NCBI RefSeq assembly: GCF_002154225.1
Contig: NZ_MTSE01000004.1
Coordinates: forward strand, 186,001-250,000
Direction: 5' to 3'
From: Hymenobacter crusticola
GTDB lineage: Bacteria; Bacteroidota; Bacteroidia; Cytophagales; Hymenobacteraceae
Length of the DNA: 64,000 bases
Part shown: piece by piece, positions 53,052 through 61,924 of the stretch
How the letters are laid out: each line of letters begins with the position of its first letter
Numbering within the stretch: the stretch's first letter is position 1
The notes under the pieces: generated by a model
What the model was told of the DNA's origin: nothing
Database searches by the model: none
The model's input: the letters and a program-made list of their open reading frames with translations, nothing else
Position numbers and translations under genes: made by a program

Positions 53052-56000
53052 ATGACAAAGATTCTTTTCTGGCTGGTGTTGCTTCTTGGCGGAGTAGGCG
53101 CTGCCCGCGCCCAAGCAACTCAAAACGTTATCTGGCAAGTAGGCAGGGCGGATCAGTCTGGGGCGGAGTTTGCCCTAGCTCCAAATGGCTTTCGAAAGTT
53201 TGTGGGCCAAGACTTTGGCTATGAAGACAAATGCTTCTTCATTGGCACTTCAAAAGAGCAGCGGGATTTCCCGTATGTGCTGCCTGGCCCGGTAGACACC
53301 TGGGGCGGGACCTGGAGTACGGCAGGATGGCGAACAAATCAAGTAAACCTGCTTTTTGCTCTCCCAAAACTACCTGCCGCCGGTACGTACAAGCTTGTCA
53401 TTCGCTTAGCAGACTACGCCAAAACGTTTCTGCCGCTTCTCAGCGTGAGCATCAACGACCAAAATACCAAGGTGCAGTTGAGCGCGGCCGGGCACGATAT
53501 CCGCCAGCAGCGCCGCCCCACGATGACCGAGAGCCCCGTTGATACAGCTGCTATCAGCGGCAACCTAGCTGCGGCCACTCCCCAAGTCATCGAAATTCCG
53601 CTTGATAACGGGGTGCTCAAGCAAGGTGGCAACAGCGTTGTCATCACCGTAACGGAGGGCTCTTGGATCCTGTTTGACCAAGTGAGCTTAGTTGGTCCGG
53701 CGGGCGTAGCTGTCCAAGCGCCCCAGCAGTTGTTTGTGCGCAACGCAGCCCCCGCCCCGTATGAACTTACGGCCCAGGGGCAGCGCCAGCAACCGTTGCT
53801 GGTTGCCGTGCAGCACGTAGCGGGCACACCTACCCTAAGTGTGCAGCTGGACCATAAAACCGTTTTCAGCGAAAAGGTAGAAACAGGAGCGTACGAGTTT
53901 GAAGCGCCAATGTCGGCCGTGACGACGCCTAAGCAAAGCCACTATGCCATCCTGGAAAACGGGAAAATTATTCAGGAGGGCGTCGTGAACCGGGCCCGGC
54001 AGAGAGTACAAACCCTTGCAGACTACGTGGATACCCGCATGGGAACGGCGCACTCTCGGTGGATGATTGCGCCGGGACCGTGGATGCCCTTTAGCATGGT
54101 GAAGATGAGCCCCGACAATCAAAACGGGGGCTGGCAAGCGGGGTACCAGCCCACTTATGAGAGCGTGGGCACCTTCAGCCACATCCACGAATGGACCATG
54201 GCTGGCCTCGGTGTGTTCGCTACGAACGGCAAGCTGCAAACCACCATGGGCGATGAGCTGCGGCCGGAATCGGGCTACCGCTCGCGCATTGATAAGAAAA
54301 CCGAGGAGGCTCCTATTGGCTACTATAAGGTACAGCTAGCCGACTACGGAATTAAAGCGGAAGTCACGGCAACCACCCGGTGCGGATTTGAGCGGTTTAC
54401 CTTCCCCCGCGACCGGGACAGTGCCCGCGTGCTGCTCGATTTCCACATCCCATCCGAGTACGACTACCAACTCAAAGAAGTGAAAGTCACTCAGGTAAAT
54501 GCGTATCGCTTGGAAGGCGCCATTCACCAGTTTTCGCCCGGTGTGTGGAGCAACGACGCCTCGCAAGATTATACCCTGCACTTCGTCGTGGAGTTCGACC
54601 AACCCATCAAGCGCCTTGGCGGCTGGTTAAACAACCAAATTCAGTACGGCACCACCTTCGCCGCGAAAGACTTGAAAGAAGCGGGCTTGTTTGCTGAGTT
54701 TGACGCCGCACAACACCCAGTAGTACAGGTGCGGTCGGGCCTTTCGCTGGTCAGCATTGCCAACGCCAAGCAAAACCTGCAAACCGAAGTAACCGGACCG
54801 TTTGGCTGGCGCTTTGAGGCTGTCCGCCAACACCAGCTCACTACTTGGAACGAACTATTCAATCGGGTGCGCATTAGTACCACCAACCGGCTGGAAAAGA
54901 CGCGTTTTTACAATGCCCTATACCGGTCCATTTGCAGCCGCAACACCTGGAGCGATACCAACGGAGAATGGCGCGGCACCGATGGCCAAGTACACCGCCT
55001 GCCGCAGCCCGACGACGTAGCGCTGGGATGTGATGCCTTTTGGAACACCTTCTGGAACCTAAATCAAGTGTGGAACCTCGTTACGCCGGAGTGGAGCAGC
55101 CGGTGGGTCCGGTCGCAGCTGGCGCTTTACGACGCGTACGGCTGGTTGGCCAAGGGGCCGGCCGGCATGAATTACATTCCGGTGATGGTAGCCGAGCACG
55201 AAATCCCACAGATGGTGGCCGCCTACCAAATGGGCATCCGAGATTTCGACGCGAACAAGGTGCTAGCTGCCGCCGTCAAGATGCAGACAACTCCGGCGCA
55301 GAAAGTATTTACGGGCTTTGCCGGCAACCGGGACCTAGTAGCCTACGAGCGTTACCACTACGTGCCTTCGGACCTAGGCCGGTTTTCTAACTCCCTGGAA
55401 TATTCGTTTGATGACTGGACGGTGGGGCAGCTGGCCAAAGCGCTTCGTAAGCCTGCCATATACCAGCAATTTAACGCGCGCGGGTACTGGTGGCAGAACA
55501 CCCTAGATAGTGCGGGCTATAGCCACACCCGCCTACGCACCGGGAAGTGGACCAAAAACTTTGATCCTTTTCGCAGTGGGGCCAACGAAGAGTACGTGGA
55601 GGGCAACGCCTGGCAGCTCACGTTTTTTGTGCCGCAAGACGTGCCCGCGTTGATCAACCGAGTCGGTAGGCAGGCCTTTCTTGACCGGTTAGAATGGGGC
55701 TTCCGGGAAAGTGAGCCGTGGCGCTACAACGGCCTGAACGACCAGTATTGGAACTATCCCGTGGTGCAGGGCAACCAGCAATCGATGCACTTTGCCTTCT
55801 TATTTAACTGGGCCGGCAAGCCCTGGTCTACCCAAAAATGGAGTCGCTCGATTCTGCAACGCTACTACGGTTATGGTGTGGGCAACGCCTACCTAGGTGA
55901 TGAAGACCAAGGGCAGATGAGCGCGTGGCTGGTGATGGCAGCTCTCGGCTTGTTTCAAACCGACGGGGGCAGCAGTGCTACGCCAGTATATGAGATTGGC

Positions 56001-56240
56001 AGTCCGCTGTATCCCAAAGTGGAAATTGACCTAGGTCAGCGGTTCGGGCGGGGCAGGAAGTTTACGATTGAGGCGAAAGGAGCCTCCCGCCATAATCTGT
56101 ACGTGCAGGCTGCCACACTCAATGGCAAGCCGCTGCGCTCCTTCCATTTCCCGGCGGTTGAGTTACTACAAGGCGGCTCACTTGTGCTTACCATGGGCCC
56201 CCAACCGAATGAGCAGTGGGGTGTAACACCCGGCAAGTAG
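53052..56240 (+). CDS. GH92 alpha-mannosidase with N-terminal carbohydrate-binding-like domain
   Basis: This 1062-residue exported enzyme starts MTKILFWLVLLLGGVGAARAQ. Residues about 22-230 form an extra beta-sandwich with IWQVGRADQSGAEF, AGTYKLVIRLADYAKTF, LLSVSINDQNTKVQL and NSVVITVTEGSWILFDQVSLVG. This resembles galactose-binding-like and rhamnogalacturonan-lyase C-terminal domains. GH92 proper follows: VDTRMGTAHSRWMI, GTFSHIHEWTMAGLG, NALYRSICSR, DAFWNTFWNLNQVW, VEGNAWQLTFFVPQ and the catalytic-loop motif LGDEDQGQMSAWLVMAALGLF. It is divergent from the manA operon and about 270 residues longer than the other GH92 here. It probably binds and trims a mannoside together with the other GH92. 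Confidence 0.88.
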   Translation: MTKILFWLVLLLGGVGAARAQATQNVIWQVGRADQSGAEFALAPNGFRKFVGQDFGYEDKCFFIGTSKEQRDFPYVLPGPVDTWGGTWSTAGWRTNQVNLLFALPKLPAAGTYKLVIRLADYAKTFLPLLSVSINDQNTKVQLSAAGHDIRQQRRPTMTESPVDTAAISGNLAAATPQVIEIPLDNGVLKQGGNSVVITVTEGSWILFDQVSLVGPAGVAVQAPQQLFVRNAAPAPYELTAQGQRQQPLLVAVQHVAGTPTLSVQLDHKTVFSEKVETGAYEFEAPMSAVTTPKQSHYAILENGKIIQEGVVNRARQRVQTLADYVDTRMGTAHSRWMIAPGPWMPFSMVKMSPDNQNGGWQAGYQPTYESVGTFSHIHEWTMAGLGVFATNGKLQTTMGDELRPESGYRSRIDKKTEEAPIGYYKVQLADYGIKAEVTATTRCGFERFTFPRDRDSARVLLDFHIPSEYDYQLKEVKVTQVNAYRLEGAIHQFSPGVWSNDASQDYTLHFVVEFDQPIKRLGGWLNNQIQYGTTFAAKDLKEAGLFAEFDAAQHPVVQVRSGLSLVSIANAKQNLQTEVTGPFGWRFEAVRQHQLTTWNELFNRVRISTTNRLEKTRFYNALYRSICSRNTWSDTNGEWRGTDGQVHRLPQPDDVALGCDAFWNTFWNLNQVWNLVTPEWSSRWVRSQLALYDAYGWLAKGPAGMNYIPVMVAEHEIPQMVAAYQMGIRDFDANKVLAAAVKMQTTPAQKVFTGFAGNRDLVAYERYHYVPSDLGRFSNSLEYSFDDWTVGQLAKALRKPAIYQQFNARGYWWQNTLDSAGYSHTRLRTGKWTKNFDPFRSGANEEYVEGNAWQLTFFVPQDVPALINRVGRQAFLDRLEWGFRESEPWRYNGLNDQYWNYPVVQGNQQSMHFAFLFNWAGKPWSTQKWSRSILQRYYGYGVGNAYLGDEDQGQMSAWLVMAALGLFQTDGGSSATPVYEIGSPLYPKVEIDLGQRFGRGRKFTIEAKGASRHNLYVQAATLNGKPLRSFHFPAVELLQGGSLVLTMGPQPNEQWGVTPGK

Positions 56241-56361
56241 GGGAAGCGTCAACATGCCTTTCGTAGTAAAGGCAAATTCAAGACGAAAGACGAGGAAGAC
56301 CGCACGATGAACGCCAGCGATGTCGCAACAGGAACCCGCTGGCCTAGCTTGTGCTGAAGCT

Positions 56362-56407
56362 CAGCCACAGAGCCCCACCTAGGTCACTAGGTGGGGCTCT
56401 GTGGCTG
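56362..56407 (+). terminator. Terminator-like perfect hairpin after the GH92 gene
   Basis: 21-base perfect arms (56362-56382 and 56387-56407) with a 4-base loop, containing CCACAGAGCCCCACC. No clear T-tract follows, but the position between the converging GH92 and HPP genes supports termination on both strands. Confidence 0.7.
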
Positions 56408-56440
56408 GGCGCAGTGTTAATGAAATCGTTTGGCGGTGGC

Positions 56441-57028
56441 TCAATGGCTCCCGTATGTGCGCTGCCAGAAACGATACCAATTCTTGTTGGCCGGGTACTG
56501 GCGGGTGGGCGTTAGGTTATTGATAACCACGGCGACTAGTAGCAGCAAGAGTACTCCCGTCAGCACGGGCATCAATACGTACCAGTAGCCCAGGGCCTTT
56601 AGTTGAGGCGAACCAATGATGGCAATCAGCGCGGTGGCCCCGCCGGGTGGGTGCAGCGTTTTGGTGATTTGCATGCCCACAATAGCGAGCGACACAGCCA
56701 GTGCTGCTGCCAGCCACAGTTCTTGCGGAATGAGGTGGTGTATCGTCACGCCGATAAAGGCACTAAGTACGTGTCCGCCCACTAAGTTGCGAGGCTGCGC
56801 CAGCGGGCTGTTGATGACGCCATAAATCAGGACTGAAGAGGCCCCAAACGAACCGATGAGTAAGGGCGCATCCGCCGGGGCAAGCTGGTATTGACTAAGC
56901 AAGCCCACCAGCCCAATGCCAACGAAGGCACCAAGAAAGGTCCAGAGATGCTCTTTATAGTCAAATAAAGTTTCCTGGTAAACAACCACCTTAATTCGGC
57001 GTGCGTGGCGCCGCAGTCGGGTTCGCAT
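56441..57028 (-). CDS. HPP-family membrane protein
   Basis: This 195-residue inner-membrane protein has four or five hydrophobic segments and carries the name-giving HPP motif in ITKTLHPPGGATALIAIIG (about residue 127), plus the earlier LIGSFGASSVLIYG and SPLAQPRNLVGGHVLSAFIG. The family has been linked to nitrite transport in plant chloroplasts and cyanobacteria; its role in Bacteroidota is unknown. The N-terminus is basic (RTRLRRHARRIK). No nitrogen genes are nearby. Confidence 0.85.
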   Translation of the reverse strand: MRTRLRRHARRIKVVVYQETLFDYKEHLWTFLGAFVGIGLVGLLSQYQLAPADAPLLIGSFGASSVLIYGVINSPLAQPRNLVGGHVLSAFIGVTIHHLIPQELWLAAALAVSLAIVGMQITKTLHPPGGATALIAIIGSPQLKALGYWYVLMPVLTGVLLLLLVAVVINNLTPTRQYPANKNWYRFWQRTYGSH

Positions 57029-57542
57029 AGGGTAAAAGGTAAAATGATTCTTCCCTCATTTGGTAAGTGAGTGCGGGCCGATGAGCACGGGGGAACATGC
57101 GCATCGGCTCGGAAAATTCCTGTAGGGTGCTGGCGGGAAAAGTTCATCGGCCAATACCCAGCAAGTGATTTCGCTACGGGACGGCTAAAATAGTGGGTTG
57201 TCTTTTTCTTTTGCCCAAGGGAGAAGACAGGAGGCGCACACCTCGAAGCGGTTGAAAAAGCGCCTCGCATCGACTGGAAACAGCGGCAGGTAGTCGCATA
57301 TGGCTCTGCTATTTGTCTTGATTTCCCCTGCTGCGTGTGCGCCATCCGTCGTAACCTTGTGCACACCGTAATCGACGAGCACACAAGATGAGAAAACTAG
57401 AGGTTGTTGAGGCTTGCTCATGCGCAATGAAACCTAGGTATAGAAGTGGCTCGGCAGACTACTTCCTGAATAACCTCCTGCAAAGAAAAGAGCTACCACA
57501 AGTGCTTGTAGTAGCTCCCAAAACCTGGCGTGCTATGCGGAC
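57029..57542. other. Intergenic region with no supported gene
   Basis: This 514-base gap holds only low-quality frames on both strands (for example 80 codons at 57185-57427, minus), rich in Cys and Arg without a family pattern. It contains the terminator of the export operon at 57490-57517. Confidence 0.5.
57490..57517 (-). terminator. Intrinsic terminator of the export operon
   Basis: GAGCTACCACAAG and CTTGTAGTAGCTC pair with one G-U around a 2-base loop. On the minus strand the stem is followed by TTTTCTTTG. It lies 26 bases after the TolC-like stop. Confidence 0.8.
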
Positions 57543-59090
57543 TTATTCAGCGTTCGGCTCGGCACCTAGGGTGCGAGTGCCGGCGTAGTAATACAGTTCG
57601 GCCAGCGTCTTTTCGTAGCTAGCGCGCATGCTTTCCTGTTTAAGCCGCAAGTCGATCAGTTTGGTTTCCCGACTGTTAACCAGGAAGATAGTGCTTTCAC
57701 CTAGCTCAAACTTCTGTAGCTCGGCTTGCAGCAGCGTGCGTTGGCTGGCAATCGTTTGGGCCTGTAGCGTAAGCTGACGCTCGTATGCTTTAAGCGTGTT
57801 ATACACCGCGTTGACTTGGTTCAGAATTGTGCGGCGGCTTTGCTGCTGTTCCAGGGTAGCGTCCTGGACCTTGAGGCGCGTTTGCTGGAGCTTGCCACGC
57901 TCTTTGCGTAGAAACAGCGGAAACGCAAAATCGACCCCTAGCTTGTAGTTGTTCCAGCCGATGTCGTAGTAAGCGGGCATCTCGGGACGGTAGAAGTCGC
58001 CGCGGCTGAGCAGGCTGCCGCTCACGTTGATGACCGGCTTGAGCATTTCCCGCTGGTAACGCTCCTCAATGCCGAGCTGCCGAATCTTGGCGTCGAGCTT
58101 AATGAGGGTCGGGTGGCGGTTGGCAGCTAGGTCGCGCAGCTGCGCAAACTGTGTGGTATCCACCGCGTTCAGGCGCGGTACCTGGGGCACGGCGTAGGTG
58201 GGTAACTCCGCGGGCTGGGCCTCTTTGTTCCATAAGTGGTTCGACAGCACGAGGCGGGCGTTTTGCAGCTCTACCTGTAGCTGTTCCGACTGCACTTGGC
58301 GGTCTTGCACCGTGATGCGCGCTTCTACCGAATCGATGGGGGCCTGGTCGCCGAGGATGGCACGCCGGCTAGTGGCCTGAAAGCGCGTGTCGGCTAGCTC
58401 CACACCTTCCTGAATGAGCACCGCCTGTTGGTAGGCGTAGTACCAATTCCAGTAGTCTTTCACGGCTTGCAGCCACACCTCGTTGATCTGTTTCACCTTA
58501 TCGGCCTCGGCCGCCGTCACCAGGATGCGGGCCTGGCGCAAGGTGCTGCGGCGCGCATCAATCAGCAAGCCTTGGCCGAGCGGCACCGATATGCCCACCG
58601 CGGCTAAGCCGTTGAGTGGCGTGCGGTGCTCGGGGTTGACGTAGGTGCCCACCATGCGGTCGTAGCCGGCCTTCAGGTCGATGCCGCCGGGCAACAGTGG
58701 TACTTTCAATTCATTGGCCCACAGGTTATAGTAATCGGTACCGCCAAATAGCTTCCGGTCGAAGCCAGAAGCTAGCTTGGGGTCGAAGCCGCCGCGGGCC
58801 TGCTGCACTTGCGCTTGGGCGTCGGCGCTGAGCAGGGCAGCTTGCTTCACCACGGGGTGGTTGGCGAAGACCAAATCTGCGAGATCTTGCAGCGAAAATA
58901 CCCGCGCGGTGTCGGTGGGCAACCGGTCGGCGGCGAGCTGGTGCGATTCCAGCGGCGCCGGCGCACCCGTGCCGGGCGGACTCACCGGCAGGGCCTTTTG
59001 CTGGGAGTGGGCGCTAAAAACCAGGGCGATGGGACTGAGTAAAAGCAACCACCGTCGAAAGAAGCCCCTAACTAGAAAGCGCTTCATCAT
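57543..59090 (-). CDS. TolC-family outer-membrane channel
   Basis: This 515-residue exporter channel has a signal peptide (about residues 1-30, ending VFSAHSQ). Two OEP (outer-membrane efflux) repeats follow, with long amphipathic helices: SLQDLADLVFANHPVVKQA, QAQVQQARGGFDPKL, a middle LQVELQNARLVLSNHLW and LRDLAANRHPTLIKLDAKI, and a C-terminal YEKTLAELYYYAGT. It forms the trimeric outer-membrane duct of the export system. Its start codon overlaps the HlyD stop by 4 bases, so it is the last gene of the overlapping ABC-HlyD-TolC operon. Confidence 0.92.
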   Translation of the reverse strand: MMKRFLVRGFFRRWLLLLSPIALVFSAHSQQKALPVSPPGTGAPAPLESHQLAADRLPTDTARVFSLQDLADLVFANHPVVKQAALLSADAQAQVQQARGGFDPKLASGFDRKLFGGTDYYNLWANELKVPLLPGGIDLKAGYDRMVGTYVNPEHRTPLNGLAAVGISVPLGQGLLIDARRSTLRQARILVTAAEADKVKQINEVWLQAVKDYWNWYYAYQQAVLIQEGVELADTRFQATSRRAILGDQAPIDSVEARITVQDRQVQSEQLQVELQNARLVLSNHLWNKEAQPAELPTYAVPQVPRLNAVDTTQFAQLRDLAANRHPTLIKLDAKIRQLGIEERYQREMLKPVINVSGSLLSRGDFYRPEMPAYYDIGWNNYKLGVDFAFPLFLRKERGKLQQTRLKVQDATLEQQQSRRTILNQVNAVYNTLKAYERQLTLQAQTIASQRTLLQAELQKFELGESTIFLVNSRETKLIDLRLKQESMRASYEKTLAELYYYAGTRTLGAEPNAE

Positions 59091-60469
59091 GCCTGTTTTT
59101 TATCAGCTTTGTCTTTAACGGGAGCATCATCGGGGGCCGCTTGCAGGCTAGGAGGGAAGCCGTTGAGCTGACGCCAGATTTCGTACCATACCGGCACGGA
59201 GTCTAGAATCACCCAGCCGTACACGCCCGAGCCTAGGCGCAGCTGCGCTGGCCAAGCGCCGTCTTTATTTTTGCTATCGAGCTTGGGGCGCACCAGCAGG
59301 CGGTATTTGCCACTGGTGGTGCTCACCACATCAATCACCGTGACGGTGCCGCCGAATGTGCCCACGGCGACCGAAGGCCACCCCGAAAACTGCACTGCCG
59401 GCCAGCCGTCGAACTGCAAGCGCACCGTGCGCCCGCGCTGGATAAGCGGCACATCCATGGCGCGCACGTATAACTCGGCCGCCAACACGGGCGCATCGGG
59501 TTGCAGCGTAGCAATGGACTCACCTTCTTTAATTGTTTCGCCAATACCGGCTTTGAGCGTCCGGACTACAAAGCCCGCCTGCGGTGCCCGCACTACATAC
59601 AGGCCTCGGCGCACATCTACGTTGCTGATCTTATTGCGCAACGACGCTACTTCTCCCTCCGAACCCGCTAGGCTCGATACGGCCGAACTGCGGTCGGATA
59701 GGGTTTTGGCGATGTCCTGCTCGTACTTGGCGCGTAGGTTGGCTAGCTCAATGGTGGCGTTGGCAAGCGACTGCCGCGAGTTCAGTAGCTTGTTGCGTTG
59801 GGCCGTCACCTTCGCTAGGTCTTCCTGCAACTTCAGGCGCCGCGTTTCGATGTCCGTTAGCGAGAACAAGCCGTTCTTGTAGCCGGCTTCGTAGCGGGCC
59901 AGTCGCGCCTGCGCAATCTGAAAGGAGTTGTTTACCGCTACCAAGTCGGCACTGTCGATCGAGACGGTGTTGCGAGCTTGGGTCACGCGGTTGCGCGCCG
60001 CCGATAGTTGCACATTCAGGGTAGTGCGCAAAGCCGTGAGCTGCTGATCTGTCGCCCTGATTTTGGCGGCGTATGCGGAGGTCGCACCGCGCTTTGCGGT
60101 TAGCTGCTCGCGCAGGCGCAGCGGCAAGTTGGGGTCGAAGTATTCATCCTTGATTTCGGAGATAATCAGTAGCGTATCCCCTTTCTGTACCAGCTGCCCT
60201 TCGCGCACATTCCATTGTTCGATACGACCCGCAATGGCGTTTTGTACGGTTTGGGGGCGGTCTTGGGGGCTAAGGGTGGTTAGGCTGCCAGTGCCTTCAA
60301 TGGTTTGGCGCCAGGGCAAAAACAAAATGATGAGAAACACGATACCTACCACCGTCATTACGCGGCCAATGCGGCGGCCGCCCTTCGGGTCGAGGAGTTC
60401 TTTCTGGGAACGACCAAGCTCCTTGTCCCAGATAGCGTCGTCTACGTTCTGGTTCGATAAGTTAAGCAT
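59087..60469 (-). CDS. HlyD-family periplasmic adaptor
   Basis: This 460-residue membrane fusion protein has a cytosolic N-terminus (about 35 residues), then one membrane helix (VMTVVGIVFLIILFLPW). The first biotinyl-lipoyl half has QNAIAGRIEQWNVREGQLVQKGDTLLII. A long alpha-helical hairpin follows (about residues 130-290; RNKLLNSRQSLANATIELANL), and the second half has VVRAPQAGFVVRTLKAGIGETIKEGESIATL. A beta-barrel region comes last. It links the inner-membrane transporter to TolC. It overlaps the ABC gene by 8 bases and tolC by 4, showing strict co-expression. Confidence 0.92.
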   Translation of the reverse strand: MLNLSNQNVDDAIWDKELGRSQKELLDPKGGRRIGRVMTVVGIVFLIILFLPWRQTIEGTGSLTTLSPQDRPQTVQNAIAGRIEQWNVREGQLVQKGDTLLIISEIKDEYFDPNLPLRLREQLTAKRGATSAYAAKIRATDQQLTALRTTLNVQLSAARNRVTQARNTVSIDSADLVAVNNSFQIAQARLARYEAGYKNGLFSLTDIETRRLKLQEDLAKVTAQRNKLLNSRQSLANATIELANLRAKYEQDIAKTLSDRSSAVSSLAGSEGEVASLRNKISNVDVRRGLYVVRAPQAGFVVRTLKAGIGETIKEGESIATLQPDAPVLAAELYVRAMDVPLIQRGRTVRLQFDGWPAVQFSGWPSVAVGTFGGTVTVIDVVSTTSGKYRLLVRPKLDSKNKDGAWPAQLRLGSGVYGWVILDSVPVWYEIWRQLNGFPPSLQAAPDDAPVKDKADKKQA

Positions 60470-61475
60470 GCGCTTCCGTTGTCTTTTTTTCGTCGAGGGG
60501 TAAATCCGTTACCACGGCTAGCTTTTCTACGCCGGTCAGGATATCAAATACAGTACTAACGCCCGTAACCAGCTTCTCGATGGAGTTGCTAATCTGCACG
60601 ATAAGTACCTCAGCGGCTACAAACTGACCTAGGGTCATTTGGCGCGACACCACGAACAAGGTACCCGCAATCAGTAGTCCACCCGTGAGCACGGTGCGCA
60701 GCGCCACCGACCAGCCGAAGTATTGCTTCAGCACCCGGAAGTGGTCGTTGCGCGCGTGCAAGTAATCGGCGGTCAGCTCGTCGGTGCGCTGCATGGCACG
60801 GTGTTGCTGTTCAGCACTGTTGCGGTACTCGGGCAACGCGTTGGCCACCTGTTCCAGCCAATCCACAGTTTTGTACTTGTACGACGATTCTTCCAAACTC
60901 GTGCGGAGCGCCCGGCGATAATTCAGCAGGTAGATCAGCATGATCATCGTTAGGGTGAACAAGCCAAAACCAATGAAAACAGGATGATAGAACGAGAGAA
61001 CGATGACGCCAAAGAGAATCTGAATGGCCGCGAACATCAAGTCAATCAGGATCTTCGTTAGGCTTTTCTGCACCGTCAGGATGTCGAAGAAGCGGTTGAC
61101 CAGTTCTGGTGGGTTCTCTCCGTCCAGTGCGGCGGGCTGAATGCGTGGAAAGCGGTAGGCAAACTCAACTGCTGCTTTGGCAAATAGCCGCTGCTCAATG
61201 GCTTCCACCAAAGTCATCTGCCCAATAAGCAAGAAGCCTCCTAGCAGCACACCGAGCACCACTACCCCAATTAGAATGTAGGTGGAGGCAAACACAGCAC
61301 CCGTCGACACTAGGTTGAACACCGCCTGCGTGCCCAGGGGCAGCGTCAGGCTGATTAGGCCCATCAGGATGGCGTAGAAGATGATGTAACGAATGGAGCG
61401 ACGTTCGGTATCGAGCATGCGCGTGAGGCGCTGCCAGGGAGAAGGCGGTGGTAAATGTAAGTTCTTAGAAGCCAT
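60462..61475 (-). CDS. ABC exporter transmembrane subunit lacking a nucleotide-binding domain
   Basis: This 337-residue protein corresponds to the transmembrane half of type I secretion/bacteriocin-type ABC exporters. Six hydrophobic segments start with IRYIIFYAILMGLISLTLPLG, and the cytosolic coupling region DGENPPELVNRFFDILTVQKSLT is typical. The ending GVSTVFDILTGVEKLAVVTDLPLDEKK is where an ATPase domain would normally begin, but the protein stops. No Walker A or ABC signature is present here or in neighbouring genes. The 8-base overlap with the HlyD gene argues against recent truncation. An ATPase acting in trans, or an ATP-independent role, must be assumed. First gene of the export operon. 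Confidence 0.85.
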   Translation of the reverse strand: MASKNLHLPPPSPWQRLTRMLDTERRSIRYIIFYAILMGLISLTLPLGTQAVFNLVSTGAVFASTYILIGVVVLGVLLGGFLLIGQMTLVEAIEQRLFAKAAVEFAYRFPRIQPAALDGENPPELVNRFFDILTVQKSLTKILIDLMFAAIQILFGVIVLSFYHPVFIGFGLFTLTMIMLIYLLNYRRALRTSLEESSYKYKTVDWLEQVANALPEYRNSAEQQHRAMQRTDELTADYLHARNDHFRVLKQYFGWSVALRTVLTGGLLIAGTLFVVSRQMTLGQFVAAEVLIVQISNSIEKLVTGVSTVFDILTGVEKLAVVTDLPLDEKKTTEAHA

Positions 61476-61924
61476 GTAATTCGGGTAATAAAATACGCGT
61501 AGCGTGCGGCCTGCGCCACGCCCTATACGCTAAGAAAGCTGCCGGGATAAGCTGCTCCGTAGGAAAAAACGGGAGCAGTGAGAAAAAAGAAATCGAACAG
61601 CATTTCTGGCTGTAAACCCTTAGGGCCTGACGCTAGCTTTTTCGAACGCAAAGGTAATGCCGAAGGAGAATAATAGGATTAAAACTAAATTAATTGTAAT
61701 TAATAAAACTTTTTGCCTATAAAATTGTATTGTCACGTTCAATTATAACAATGCTAATACGTGAGCAAAACCAGCAAGAGCTTACGACAAGTTGAGGCAT
61801 ACCTAGCCTAAGGCGCACGAGGCAACCTCATCTGCCTCGTGGAGCACCTTTGCAATACTACACGCCTATTGGTACTGGCCGGTGAGTGCTGGTAAGAGGC
61901 TAGGTTTTGCGGGCGGTGTGCTAG
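61476..61924. other. Intergenic region upstream of the export operon
   Basis: This 449-base gap with a strongly AT-rich centre (about 61660-61760) contains the candidate promoter at 61649 and a weak hairpin (CACGAGGCA at 61816-61824, TGCCTCGTG at 61833-61841) that may end the LEA2-like gene transcript. No gene was seen. Confidence 0.55.
61649..61656 (-). promoter_or_regulatory. Candidate -7 box of the export operon
   Basis: Read on the minus strand this is TACCTTTG, an exact TAnnTTTG match, followed by CG. It lies about 175 bases upstream of the ABC subunit start, next to an AT-rich tract. The -33 element is unclear. Confidence 0.42.

Noticed and set aside
56827..57384. 185-codon minus-strand frame overlapping the HPP gene and the gap upstream
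   Set aside because: Cys/Arg/Ser-rich composition with no motifs; its C-terminal half overlaps the well-supported HPP gene in another phase.
57185..57427. 80-codon minus-strand frame between the HPP and TolC genes
   Set aside because: No recognisable domain, signal or codon pattern; overlaps other equally poor frames.
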